DNA of 50,920 bases from Myxococcales bacterium (GTDB taxonomy: Bacteria; Myxococcota_A; Bradymonadia; REDH01), in the NCBI GenBank assembly GCA_020633625.1, contig JACKDJ010000028.1:1-50920 (forward strand), read 5' to 3'. The translations under genes and the position numbers were made by a program. The notes beneath the pieces were generated by a model, which was given only the letters and a program-made list of their open reading frames with translations, was not told where the DNA came from and made no database searches. The first letter of the stretch is position 1. The number at the start of each line of letters is the position of its first letter. Below, one piece after another: positions 43,819 to 50,920 of the stretch.

Positions 43819-44229
43819 ATGGACCGGGTCTTCGTCTACGGAACGCTCCTCCCCGGACTGCCCAACCACGGGTGGCTGCGCGGCGCGCGGTCGCTCGGCC
43901 CCGCGACGACCGAGCGGTCGTTCGCGCTCTACGACCTCGGGCACTATCCGGCCGCCGTCACCGGCGGCGACGCGGCCCTGCGCGGCGAGGTCTTCGAGGT
44001 CGACGCTGCCGGGCTCGCCAGGCTCGACATCCTCGAAGATGTGCCCGCGCTCTACACGCGTGCGCTAGTCCCCGTCGTCGTGAGTGGCTCGCATCGGCAC
44101 GTCACGGCGTGGGTGTACACACTCGCCGCGCCACTGCCGCGCGGTGCCGTCCCGATCCCCGACGGAGACTACGCGGCGTGGATCCGCGGCGGCCACGGAG
44201 TGGCGCGCGCGGACCCAGACGCGGAGTAG
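43819..44229 (+). CDS. gamma-glutamylcyclotransferase-like protein (AIG2/GGCT)
   Basis: A 136-residue small enzyme of the GGCT/AIG2 fold. VYGTLLPGLPNHG at the N-terminus is the substrate loop, and LDILEDVP holds the likely catalytic Glu. Family members open gamma-glutamyl bonds to give 5-oxoproline, so a link to glutathione is likely, in keeping with the glutathione-using glutaredoxin 27 bp upstream. The substrate could also be a gamma-glutamylamine. Confidence 0.8.
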   Translation: MDRVFVYGTLLPGLPNHGWLRGARSLGPATTERSFALYDLGHYPAAVTGGDAALRGEVFEVDAAGLARLDILEDVPALYTRALVPVVVSGSHRHVTAWVYTLAAPLPRGAVPIPDGDYAAWIRGGHGVARADPDAE

Positions 44230-44278
44230 GTTCGGGACCCGCGCCCAGACGCCCGCCTGGGAGCCGAAAGGGACCAGC

Positions 44279-44310
44279 TCGGTCGCGCGGCGATGCGGCC
44301 GCGCGACCGA
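44279..44310. terminator. hairpin between convergent genes
   Basis: TCGGTCGCGCGGC (44279-44291) and GCCGCGCGACCGA (44298-44310) form a perfect 13-bp stem with a 6-nt loop. It lies between the converging GGCT and DUF4397 genes. There is no T-run, but the very strong stem suggests a shared bidirectional terminator. Confidence 0.55.
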
Positions 44311-44320
44311 ACCGAGCGCC

Positions 44321-45022
44321 TTAGATGTGCTCGCCGACGGTCAGGAACGAGATGCCGTCGCCGTTCGGGCGAACGACGACCGTGAACGCCATGCCCTCGG
44401 CGAGCGGGAGCGCGCCGGTGTAGGCGACCTCGCCGTCGACCGTGACCTCGACGGAGCCGGAGTCGACGGGGACGTTGTACCAGCCGGTGACGCCGCCGAA
44501 GTTCACGCCGCCGGCGTAGCCACGGCCGCCCGGCGCGCCAAACGACACCGTCGGGCCATTGGGGACGGCGTGGACGAAGCGGATCGCCGCGTTGCCGGCG
44601 CCGGGATCGGCGAACTCATCGGCGAACGAGATGACGGACGCCGAGTCGGCGTTGCCGACGAGGACCGCCGTGTACGAGCCGTCGGCGTCGAACGTGAGCT
44701 CCGACGACACGATCTCGGCGCCACCGCCGGAGGGGCGGGCGCTGAACGTGTGCGTGCCCGCCGGAACGGTCGCGCGCGAGGTCTGGAAGCTGAAGTCCTG
44801 GAGGGCCTCCGACACCGGCGCGCCCTCGGCCGAGATGATCGCCGGGGCGGCCGTGGCCGCGTGGACCCAGCGGACCGACGCGGTCGGGACCGCCTCGACG
44901 ACGGTCTCGACGACGACCTCGTTGGTCGGCGCAGACGACGGGGTGGCGGGCGTCTGCGAGCCGCCGCAGGCGGTGGCGGCGACGGAGAGCGAGGCGAAGG
45001 CGACGAGGGCGCGGAAGTTCAT
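44321..45022 (-). CDS. DUF4397-type lipoprotein
   Basis: A 233-residue exported protein with a signal peptide and lipobox VAATAC near residue 19. The mature part has two copies of a beta-sandwich resembling DUF4397 (VRWVHAATAAPAI and IRFVHAVPNGPTVSFG start each one). Such proteins are thought to be surface or wall-associated; the function is not known. GGAG just upstream and the lipobox position support ATG 45022. It lies downstream of the glnA terminator and is probably transcribed separately. Confidence 0.75.
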   Translation of the reverse strand: MNFRALVAFASLSVAATACGGSQTPATPSSAPTNEVVVETVVEAVPTASVRWVHAATAAPAIISAEGAPVSEALQDFSFQTSRATVPAGTHTFSARPSGGGAEIVSSELTFDADGSYTAVLVGNADSASVISFADEFADPGAGNAAIRFVHAVPNGPTVSFGAPGGRGYAGGVNFGGVTGWYNVPVDSGSVEVTVDGEVAYTGALPLAEGMAFTVVVRPNGDGISFLTVGEHI

Positions 45023-45140
45023 TGCGGCTCCGATGGTGGAGGGGTTGGTAGATGGAACGCGCGGCGCGGTACCACGATCCAGTGCGACGCCGCAACCACG
45101 AACATCCGATCCGGGCGACACTTTCGGGGTTGGGCGGCTC

Positions 45141-45179
45141 AAAAACGAGGAGAGCCCGCCCGATTGGGGCAGGCTCTCC
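45141..45179 (-). terminator. intrinsic terminator of glnA
   Basis: Read on the minus strand, GGAGAGCC and GGCTCTCC pair, with an inner GCCC/GGGC continuing the stem past one mismatch, and the hairpin is followed by TCGTTTTTG. This is a good rho-independent terminator about 65 bp after the glnA stop. An additional small hairpin (AGCCAG/CTGGCT) precedes it at about 45186-45205. Confidence 0.8.
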
Positions 45180-45244
45180 GTCGGTAGCCAGAGCATTGCC
45201 TGGCTCGCGGGCCATCCGGCCGTGCGGGCCGGAGGCCGAGGGTG

Positions 45245-46678
45245 CTAGAACTGCGACCAGAGGAACTGGTTGGTGACCTCGTGGTGGAACTGGATCTCGG
45301 CGGTCTTCACCTGCGAGCCCAGCGCCTTCGGGCAGCGGTCGGCGGACATCTGCTTCAGGGCCGCGTACTTCTCCGCGACGTCGGCGCCGAGGAGGTTGGC
45401 CGAGTACTTCGACTGCTTGAAGTTGCGGATGGCGTCGTAGATGTTGTCCGGGAGCGTGCGCGTGCGCGGGCGCTTGTCGGTGTCGGCGACCGAGTTCGGG
45501 CCCTCGAGGCCGGTCCGGACGATCGTGTAGAGCGCCATGTAGGGGTTGGCGTCCGGCGCGATCGAGCGAACCTCGACGCGAGCGGACTTCTCGTTGCCGA
45601 TCGGGATGCGGACCATCGAGCCGCGGTCGACGGCCGACGCCTTGATCTGGTTCGGCGCCTCGTAGTGCGGGTCGAGGCGGCGGTACGAGTTCACGCTCGC
45701 GTTGAGCACGAGGCAGATGTCGTTCGCGCTCGTGAGGATGCGGTTGATGAACTCCCAGCCGCTCGCCGAGAGACCATCACGGCCCTTCTTGTCGAAGAAC
45801 GTGTTTTTGCCCTTCTTCGAGACCGAGAGGTTGGTGTGCATGCCGTTGCCGTTCACGCCGGTGACCGGCTTGGGCAGGAACGACGCTGTCATGTCCATCT
45901 GCGCCGCGACCTGGCGCGAGAGGAGCTTGTAGAGCTGCACCTGGTCGGCGCCGATGCAGACCTCGGAGTACGAGTAGTTCATCTCGAACTGCGACGGCGC
46001 CACCTCGGGGTGGTCCTTCTCGTTCTGGAAGCCCATCGCGCGCTGCACTTCGGCGGCACGGTCGATGAACAGACGGAGGGCGTCGCCCGGGAGCGAGTTG
46101 TAGTAGCCGCCCTCCGAGATGAAGTCGAAGCGGCCCGTCTCGCGGTAGTGACGCTCGGCGTCACGGCCCTTGAACAGGAAGCCCTCGATCTCGTTCGCCG
46201 CGTTGATCGTCAGCCCGTCCTTCTTGTAGAGCTGCGCCGCGAAGTCCTTGAGGCGCGCGCGCATGTCGGCCGCGTACGGCGTGCCGTCCTTCTCGCGAAC
46301 GTCGGCGAACACGAGGACCTTGCCCGCGCCGAACACGTCCGACGGCAGCCAGTAGAACGCCGCCCAGTCGATCTCCAGGCGAAGGTCCGACTCCGACTGC
46401 GCCGAGAACCCGCGGATCGACGAGCCGTCGAACGTGAGGTTGTCGGCCGACTTGAGCAGGAACTTCTTGTCGTAGTCGAGCATGTGCAGGCGACCCTCGA
46501 GGTCGCTGAAGCACACCGTGACCGCCTTGATCCGCTTCTCGTCGGCCAGGTACTTCATCCGGGCTTCCGCGATCACATCCGCCGCCACGCGGTCCAGACG
46601 CTGCTGCTTCGCCGCCAGGTTCAGCTCTTCAAGCTCGTCGTAAGGGATCTCCAGGAACTCGCGAAGCCCAGTGCTCAT
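45245..46678 (-). CDS. glnA: glutamine synthetase
   Basis: A 477-residue glutamine synthetase of the type I family, which joins ammonia and glutamate with ATP. The N-terminal beta-grasp region has FDGSSIRGF. The catalytic core shows EIEGFLF, NYSYSEV, GNGMHTNLSV (His/Gly/metal site), NSYRRLDPHYEAP and RVEVRSIAPDANPY. The tyrosine adenylylation loop seen in GSI-beta enzymes is not evident, so control probably acts at the level of transcription. Upstream there is a promoter and two direct repeats that look like an operator, and downstream an intrinsic terminator, so it is probably a single-gene unit. Confidence 0.9.
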   Translation of the reverse strand: MSTGLREFLEIPYDELEELNLAAKQQRLDRVAADVIAEARMKYLADEKRIKAVTVCFSDLEGRLHMLDYDKKFLLKSADNLTFDGSSIRGFSAQSESDLRLEIDWAAFYWLPSDVFGAGKVLVFADVREKDGTPYAADMRARLKDFAAQLYKKDGLTINAANEIEGFLFKGRDAERHYRETGRFDFISEGGYYNSLPGDALRLFIDRAAEVQRAMGFQNEKDHPEVAPSQFEMNYSYSEVCIGADQVQLYKLLSRQVAAQMDMTASFLPKPVTGVNGNGMHTNLSVSKKGKNTFFDKKGRDGLSASGWEFINRILTSANDICLVLNASVNSYRRLDPHYEAPNQIKASAVDRGSMVRIPIGNEKSARVEVRSIAPDANPYMALYTIVRTGLEGPNSVADTDKRPRTRTLPDNIYDAIRNFKQSKYSANLLGADVAEKYAALKQMSADRCPKALGSQVKTAEIQFHHEVTNQFLWSQF

Positions 46679-46727
46679 CTCTGCCTCTCGGAGGGTTGCG
46701 GTCGCGACCTCTCATGAGGTCGGCCGT

Positions 46728-46755
46728 ACACTAGCCATGATCGGCAGAGGGTCAA
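46728..46755 (-). promoter_or_regulatory. sigma70-type promoter of glnA
   Basis: On the minus strand TTGACC (46750-46755) and TAGTGT (46728-46733) are 16 bp apart, and the start codon follows about 50 bp later. A short hairpin (GACCTC/GAGGTC, 46706-46721) lies in the leader between promoter and start codon. Confidence 0.5.
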
Positions 46756-46768
46756 TCGAAACGTGAAT

Positions 46769-46804
46769 TAGGCTAATCCGAATAACGGATAGGCTAATCC
46801 GAAT
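46769..46804. promoter_or_regulatory. two 21-bp-spaced direct repeats upstream of glnA
   Basis: TAGGCTAATCCGAAT occurs at 46769-46783 and again at 46790-46804, exactly 21 bp apart (two helical turns), and the intervening GGATAGGCTAATCC is a loose palindrome. They lie about 14 to 49 bp upstream of the -35 box, the place for an activator. The AT-rich sequence stands out from the rest of the window. The repeats do not match a site I can name. Confidence 0.55.
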
Positions 46805-46879
46805 CACGACTAGTGTATTTCAACACAACCCTAGCGATCTCCATAGCTTACGCCGCGGTGCGTCATCGCGGCGAGCGGA

Positions 46880-49024
46880 TCACCGCCCCGGACGCACGCA
46901 CCGCCACACGCCGTCGGCCCCGAAGAACGAGTACAGGTGCGACGACCGGTTCCCGCGAAGGGCGGCCAGCGCAGCCGCGAACAACGCGTCGTCGGCACCC
47001 GCAGCAGCCCCCGACGCCCCCCCTACCTGGGCCCAAAGCGCCGGGGCCCTGCGAGCCACCTCCGCAGCCGCGTTCTCAGCGGCAGGCGCATCGCCCGCCG
47101 CGAGCGCCCAGCGCCCGTAGCCGACCCACGCGCCAAGCCGATCCGGTCGCGTACGAACGGCCTGCGCGAGGTGCACCCCCGCCCCCGCGACATCGCCGCG
47201 CGCGAGGAGCAGCTCGCCGAGATACGTCCACGTCGCCTCGTACTCGAGCCGCGCGACGCCAGCGTCCCAAGTCGCGACCGCCTCATCGCCGCGGCCAAGC
47301 AGCGACAGGGCAGCGCCAAGCCCAATGTACCCCCACCGAGCGTTCGACAGCCGACAAGCCCGCGCAAACCGGTCCGCAGCCTCCTCGTACTCGCCGAGCC
47401 ACAGCCGCAGCTCCCCGGCATACGTCAGCGCGAACGGATCGCGCGGATCTCGCACCGCGATCGCGTCCAGCTCGTCGGCCACCTCTGCCCCGTCCCGCCA
47501 GAGCACGGTGTGCTGCGTGTCGATCGCCCGCAGCCGCGAGGTGACGCGCCCAAGCAGGCGAAGGCCGCTCCCTCCCGACGGTAGTTTCGCAACTACTCCC
47601 GGGTGGCCGCTCCCTCCCGACGGTAGTGTCGCAACTACTCCCGGGTGGCCGCTCCCTCCCGACGGTAATGTCGCCGACCCGCTCCGCCCTCCCGACGGTA
47701 GTGTCGCGCCGGCCGCGGAGGCAGACTCCGCTTTGAGCCGCATTCTATCGGCATCTTCGCCTTCTGCCGAGGCTTCTGGAACTACTCCCGGGAGCTCGGC
47801 AACTACTCCCGGGTGGTCCGAAACTACCGTCGGTAAGGTGGTCCGATCTTCCAAAACTACCGTCGGTAAGGCGGTCCGATTTCCCCCCAGACGGCCGAGC
47901 GCCGCGAGCGGATCTTCGACCCCCAGCGCGGCGAGAGTCGACTCGACGTCGCTCGGCTCGCCGACGTCGTCGACCAGCGCCTCGAGGGCGTGTTCGGCCG
48001 GGTTCCCCTGCTCCCGTCGGTCGAGCGCGGCGCGCGCGCGCTCCATACGGCCGCCCCGAACCAACAGCTCGACGCGCCAGAGTCGGAGCTCATGGTCGCT
48101 CGGGTCCGCGGCGACAGAGGCCGCGAGTCGGACGTCGAGCGCGTCCATGGCCTCGACGTCCCGCTCATCTCGCGGTGGCTGCTCTCCGCCCAGGCACGCG
48201 GCCGCCGCGTCCACGACGAGGACGACCCGAGCGTCACCCGCTGCGAGTGCGCGGGCAGAACCGAGGTCGCCGCGCCAGAGCGCGAGGGTCGCGAGCGTCG
48301 CGTTGTCGTCGATCGCCTCGGCTCCCCTTGCCGCGGCATCGAAGGCGCCCGCCTGAACCGCAAGCTGGACCAGTGGCGCGACGCCGGCACGATCACCGGC
48401 CTCGACCAGCCTCGCGACCACGACGTCGAAGAGCTCGGCGACGCCGCACTCCGCTGCGATGTGCGTGGCGGCCTCGAGCGTCAGGCGGTCGAGCCACACC
48501 CCCGGCGTCGCGCGAAGCACCGCGGCGGCCGCTGGCTTTGCGCCGACGCGCAGCAGCGCCCGCGCCCGCGCGAGCGCCTCCCGGGTCGACAGCGCCGGCG
48601 TGCGCAGCAACCGAGCGACCGCCCGGTGCCCCAGCCCCAACCCAGCGAGCGCGTCGGCGTCTGCCGCGGCCGACGGATCACCGACCGCGCCCCATCGCCC
48701 CACAAACGCCGCCGCGCCGCGGCTGTCGAGCACGTCGCGGACGGCGGCAACGGCTGTGTGGACTTCGTCGCCCCCGACGCCTGCCACCCACGCCGGACGG
48801 ACGACCTGCTGCGGCCCCGGCGGCCGCGTGACGACGTGCACCTCGCGGGCGAGCCCCCATCGAAACACCGCGCGCAGTCCGCCCTCACGCGTCGGAAGGA
48901 GCTCCGCCAGCGGCGCGGCGGCGGGCAGCCCGCGCCACGCAACCGGGAGCGGCGGCTGCACCAACGCCGCGGCGCGCGCGCTCTCCCCAGCGTCGGGGGC
49001 ACCGGCCGCGCCCGTCGCGGTCAT
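46880..49024 (-). CDS. TPR-like protein with the 42-bp repeat family inserted
   Basis: A 714-residue cytoplasmic protein rich in Ala, Arg and helix-forming residues. The C-terminal quarter reads like tetratricopeptide repeats (EEAADRFARACRLSNARWGYI, DEAVATWDAGVARLEYEATW). The middle has helix-rich segments that may be degenerate TPRs. Residues about 385-484 are formed by a low-complexity insert of T-L-P-S-G-G-S-G-H-P-G-V-V-A units (the second 42-bp repeat array), placed between helical segments. ATG at 49024 overlaps the stop of the DUF3891-like gene (ATGA). A role as a scaffold is inferred only from the repeats. Confidence 0.65.
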   Translation of the reverse strand: MTATGAAGAPDAGESARAAALVQPPLPVAWRGLPAAAPLAELLPTREGGLRAVFRWGLAREVHVVTRPPGPQQVVRPAWVAGVGGDEVHTAVAAVRDVLDSRGAAAFVGRWGAVGDPSAAADADALAGLGLGHRAVARLLRTPALSTREALARARALLRVGAKPAAAAVLRATPGVWLDRLTLEAATHIAAECGVAELFDVVVARLVEAGDRAGVAPLVQLAVQAGAFDAAARGAEAIDDNATLATLALWRGDLGSARALAAGDARVVLVVDAAAACLGGEQPPRDERDVEAMDALDVRLAASVAADPSDHELRLWRVELLVRGGRMERARAALDRREQGNPAEHALEALVDDVGEPSDVESTLAALGVEDPLAALGRLGGNRTALPTVVLEDRTTLPTVVSDHPGVVAELPGVVPEASAEGEDADRMRLKAESASAAGATLPSGGRSGSATLPSGGSGHPGVVATLPSGGSGHPGVVAKLPSGGSGLRLLGRVTSRLRAIDTQHTVLWRDGAEVADELDAIAVRDPRDPFALTYAGELRLWLGEYEEAADRFARACRLSNARWGYIGLGAALSLLGRGDEAVATWDAGVARLEYEATWTYLGELLLARGDVAGAGVHLAQAVRTRPDRLGAWVGYGRWALAAGDAPAAENAAAEVARRAPALWAQVGGASGAAAGADDALFAAALAALRGNRSSHLYSFFGADGVWRCVRPGR
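47573..47876 (-). repeat. second copy of the 42-bp repeat family
   Basis: On the plus strand the core CTCCCGACGGTAGTTTCGC begins at 47573 and recurs at 47615 and 47657 (42 bp apart) and at 47690 (33 bp). From 47780 on, related ACTACTCCCGGG and ACTACCGTCGGTAAGG units follow with spacings that are multiples of three. The host gene is on the minus strand, so it reads the unit as T-L-P-S-G-G. The core and the neighbouring GGTGGCC...CTCC match the array at 4981-5460 on the same DNA strand. Confidence 0.9.
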
Positions 49025-49734
49025 GCGAGCATCAACGTCGCGGTCATTCGAGGCGCGGCGTCCCACGCGGCGAGCAGCGCGCGCTGGCTCTCGAACGGCG
49101 TCCGCGGAAGGTCGACGTACGCGAGCTCGAACACCACGGGCGCGCGCAGCGGGCTCGGGACGAGCGCGGCCTCCCACTCGGTGTGCCACTCGAGCGTGTG
49201 CACCACCCCGTCCACCCGGACGGGCGTGCGCGACCACCTCGGCCAAGCGTCCGCGTCGGAGCCCGGCTGGCGCAGGCAGAGGAGTAGCGAGAGCAGGTCG
49301 AGCTGTTGCAGCAGCCCGTAGCCGTCGGCCGCGGTCGCGGGGTCGGCGGCGAGCCGCTCGCGCCGCGCGGCCTCTCGTGCGGCGAACTCGGGGTGGGTCG
49401 ACGCGTCGACGAACGCGGAGAAGTGCATCGACGCGAGCGTGGCCGCCAGCGGGTCACTCGCCTCGAGCGCGTCGATGCCGGTCGCGTAGATGGCGATCCG
49501 CTCGTCGACCGGCAGCGTCATGAAGTCGTAGGGGACGCTGCGCCGTGGGTCGATGATGGGCGTTCGGTCGACAGGCGCCCAGCCGTCGTCGTGCCGCGCG
49601 ATGGCGTCGACCAGCCGATCCGAGACCGTCGCGCGCGAGGCCGTGGACCACGCCGCCGCGATGGCTCCAGACAGGCGGCCGTGCACGACCTGGGCGATGC
49701 ACCGCAGCGCTTCCGTCCGCGGCTGGACGACCAT
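49021..49734 (-). CDS. DUF3891-like protein
   Basis: A 237-residue protein resembling the DUF3891 family: a helical protein with a HDDGW motif near residue 50 and PIIDPRRSVPYDFMTLP next to it, both possibly forming a metal or substrate site. The function of this family is unknown. It is the first gene of the coupled pair with the TPR-like protein (ATGA overlap at 49021-49024). Confidence 0.65.
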   Translation of the reverse strand: MVVQPRTEALRCIAQVVHGRLSGAIAAAWSTASRATVSDRLVDAIARHDDGWAPVDRTPIIDPRRSVPYDFMTLPVDERIAIYATGIDALEASDPLAATLASMHFSAFVDASTHPEFAAREAARRERLAADPATAADGYGLLQQLDLLSLLLCLRQPGSDADAWPRWSRTPVRVDGVVHTLEWHTEWEAALVPSPLRAPVVFELAYVDLPRTPFESQRALLAAWDAAPRMTATLMLA

Positions 49735-49741
49735 CCGCGCG

Positions 49742-50659
49742 CTACTCCTTTACGGGGATCGGCTTCAGGAACGCCTTCCCGTCGCGCTCGACGACGTCGA
49801 ACTCGACGCGCGACACGCCGTGCTTTGCGCGGACCCGCTCGCGCTGCGCCTCGAGGCCCTGCTTTACGGAGTCGAACGACAGCGCGTCTGTCGCCTCGTT
49901 GAGCCGCCGCTTGGTCGCGACGAGCCGCTCGAAGACCTCGCGGTCGGGGTCGCGCGCCGCCGCCGCCGCGGCCTCCTCTCGCCGGATCGGCCCCGCCGAC
50001 CCGCTCTTCACGCGGTTTCGCAGCTCCTCGAGCATCGCGCGCTTGCGGGCGACCTCGTCTGCCGTCATCCCGCGGATGTCGGGCGCCGGCTTCCGTGGCT
50101 CGGCAGCAGCGGTCGCCGGCGCCGGAGCCGCGGAGCCCGCCGCGGGTGCCGCTGCGGGCGTCGGCGCGACGCCGAGCTCCTTGAGGAAGTCGTTCGCGGC
50201 ATCGTTGAGGGCGTGGGAGCGCGCAGCGCGCCGCTCCGCCTCGGCCTGCGCCGCCGCCTCTTCGCCCATCGAGTCCTTGACCATGTTGATCGCCTGGTAG
50301 TCGGCCGTTGTCAGGTCGCCCGCAGACCGCATCGACTCCTTTCGCTTGCGGTTCTCGGCGCGAAACGTCTGGCGGCGGTACGTCCCCTCTTCGATCTCTC
50401 GCATCGTCCGCGCCCAGTAGGCGCGCTGCGCGTTGAACTTCTGAATCAGCGCCTGAAACCGGAACTTCTGGCTAGTCCCTTTGAGCTTCGCCTGCTGCAG
50501 CCGATAGACGATGCGAACGACGTCTTTCTGGACCTGGTAGGGCGGGATCTTCTCGATGCCGAGGAAGTACTGCTCGTAGAGCACGCGCAGCCGGTCCATA
50601 CGACGATGAAGATCGTCGAGGATCGCATCCAGCTCATCGCCCTTCAGCTCTTCGGTCAT
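49742..50659 (-). CDS. MXAN_5187-like coiled-coil protein
   Basis: A 305-residue hydrophilic protein. The first 110 residues are a predicted helical region with LRVLYEQYFLGIEKIPPYQVQKD, a block that I associate with the MXAN_5187-type family of myxobacterial proteins (recalled, not checked). A Pro/Ala-rich linker and a charged Arg/Glu-rich helical part with VARKRAMLEELRNRVK follow. There is no signal peptide or membrane span. The function is unknown. It sits 8 bp upstream of the DUF3891-like gene and is probably in the same transcript. Confidence 0.6.
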   Translation of the reverse strand: MTEELKGDELDAILDDLHRRMDRLRVLYEQYFLGIEKIPPYQVQKDVVRIVYRLQQAKLKGTSQKFRFQALIQKFNAQRAYWARTMREIEEGTYRRQTFRAENRKRKESMRSAGDLTTADYQAINMVKDSMGEEAAAQAEAERRAARSHALNDAANDFLKELGVAPTPAAAPAAGSAAPAPATAAAEPRKPAPDIRGMTADEVARKRAMLEELRNRVKSGSAGPIRREEAAAAAARDPDREVFERLVATKRRLNEATDALSFDSVKQGLEAQRERVRAKHGVSRVEFDVVERDGKAFLKPIPVKE

Positions 50660-50801
50660 CGCGCTCGGTGTCGGGGAGCTCGCTCAGGAGCATAGCGCGA
50701 GTTGGCGCGGGGCGCACGTCTGTGGGGGGATGGGTGTGGGTGGACGGCAGCCACGGGTACTGCGCCTCGACGAGGCAGGTGCGGCGGGATAGGGGACCAG
50801 G

Positions 50802-50920
50802 ATGACTGCGACCACGCCTCCAAACCTTGCCTACTTCGACCTGAACGTGCTGAGGGACGCGGCAGGGGACAGCGATCTGCATCAGAGTCTCAGACGCGGG
50901 CTCGCCCAGACCGGCCTGTA
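50802..50920 (+). CDS. N-terminal part of a truncated gene
   Basis: An ATG at 50802 with AGGGGACCAGG just ahead opens a frame that runs off the right edge. The 39 visible residues begin M-T-A-T-T-P-P-N-L-A-Y-F-D-L-N-V-L. The F-D-x-N-V-L segment resembles the first strand and Asp of a PIN-type nuclease, but with so little sequence that is only a suggestion. Its GC content is lower than in its neighbours. Confidence 0.4.
   Translation, partial: MTATTPPNLAYFDLNVLRDAAGDSDLHQSLRRGLAQTGL

Overview
The window is about 51 kb of very GC-rich DNA, densely packed with genes on both strands and carrying GTG/TTG starts as well as ATG. It looks like a chromosome segment of a myxobacterium-type organism (Myxococcota). 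The pointers are a MYXO-CTERM-type C-terminal sorting signal, a PEGA-domain Ser/Thr kinase next to an FHA/sigma54-activator-like protein, many Cys-rich or Asp-rich lipoproteins, a putative sigma54-driven small RNA and a MXAN_5187-like protein. I see no phage, transposase, CRISPR array, tRNA or rRNA.

Layout. 0-7.3 kb: an amino-sugar cluster (BadF-type kinase, GH4 glycosidase, SLC13/RCK permease), then an RlmD/TrmA-like methyltransferase homologue that carries a long in-frame 42-bp tandem array, then an SDR. 7.25-7.99 kb: a gene-free island with REP-like hairpins, a well-spaced -24/-12 promoter and a strong intrinsic terminator, together suggesting a small RNA of about 145 nt. 8-15.5 kb: a MYXO-CTERM IPT/TIG surface protein, an unknown double-CxxC protein, pabC-pabB, parA-parB and a DUF3108-like protein. 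15.5-21.3 kb (minus): rsmG, a degenerate FHA/bEBP protein, a PEGA kinase and a D-aminoacylase-type amidohydrolase, with overlapping stop/start codons at each junction. 21.4-28 kb (plus): a GspE/PilB ATPase, a Ycf46-like AAA+ ATPase and a membrane protein in one overlapping operon, then a membrane-tethered degenerate PP2C. 28-30.6 kb: a histone-H1/AlgP-like repeat protein and a lipoprotein. 30.6-37.2 kb: a MarR regulator divergent from a complete TolC-adaptor-RND efflux operon. 37.3-45 kb: M28 peptidase, OmpA-domain protein, metallophosphoesterase, RNase Z, BolA-CGFS glutaredoxin-GGCT, DUF4397 lipoprotein. 45-50.7 kb (minus): glnA with promoter and terminator, a TPR-like protein with a second copy of the 42-bp repeat family, a DUF3891-like protein and a MXAN_5187-like protein. 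A truncated gene enters at the right edge.

The most unusual signal is the 42-bp repeat family. The same core lies on the same DNA strand in two unrelated genes about 42 kb apart that are transcribed in opposite directions. It is read in different frames as different 14-residue peptides, and in both genes the main spacing is 42 bp. Other points of note are three homologues that kept their fold but lost catalytic residues (methyltransferase, sigma54 activator, PP2C), the sigma54/sRNA candidate, the kinase coupled to a degenerate FHA regulator, and the three-gene ATPase operon.
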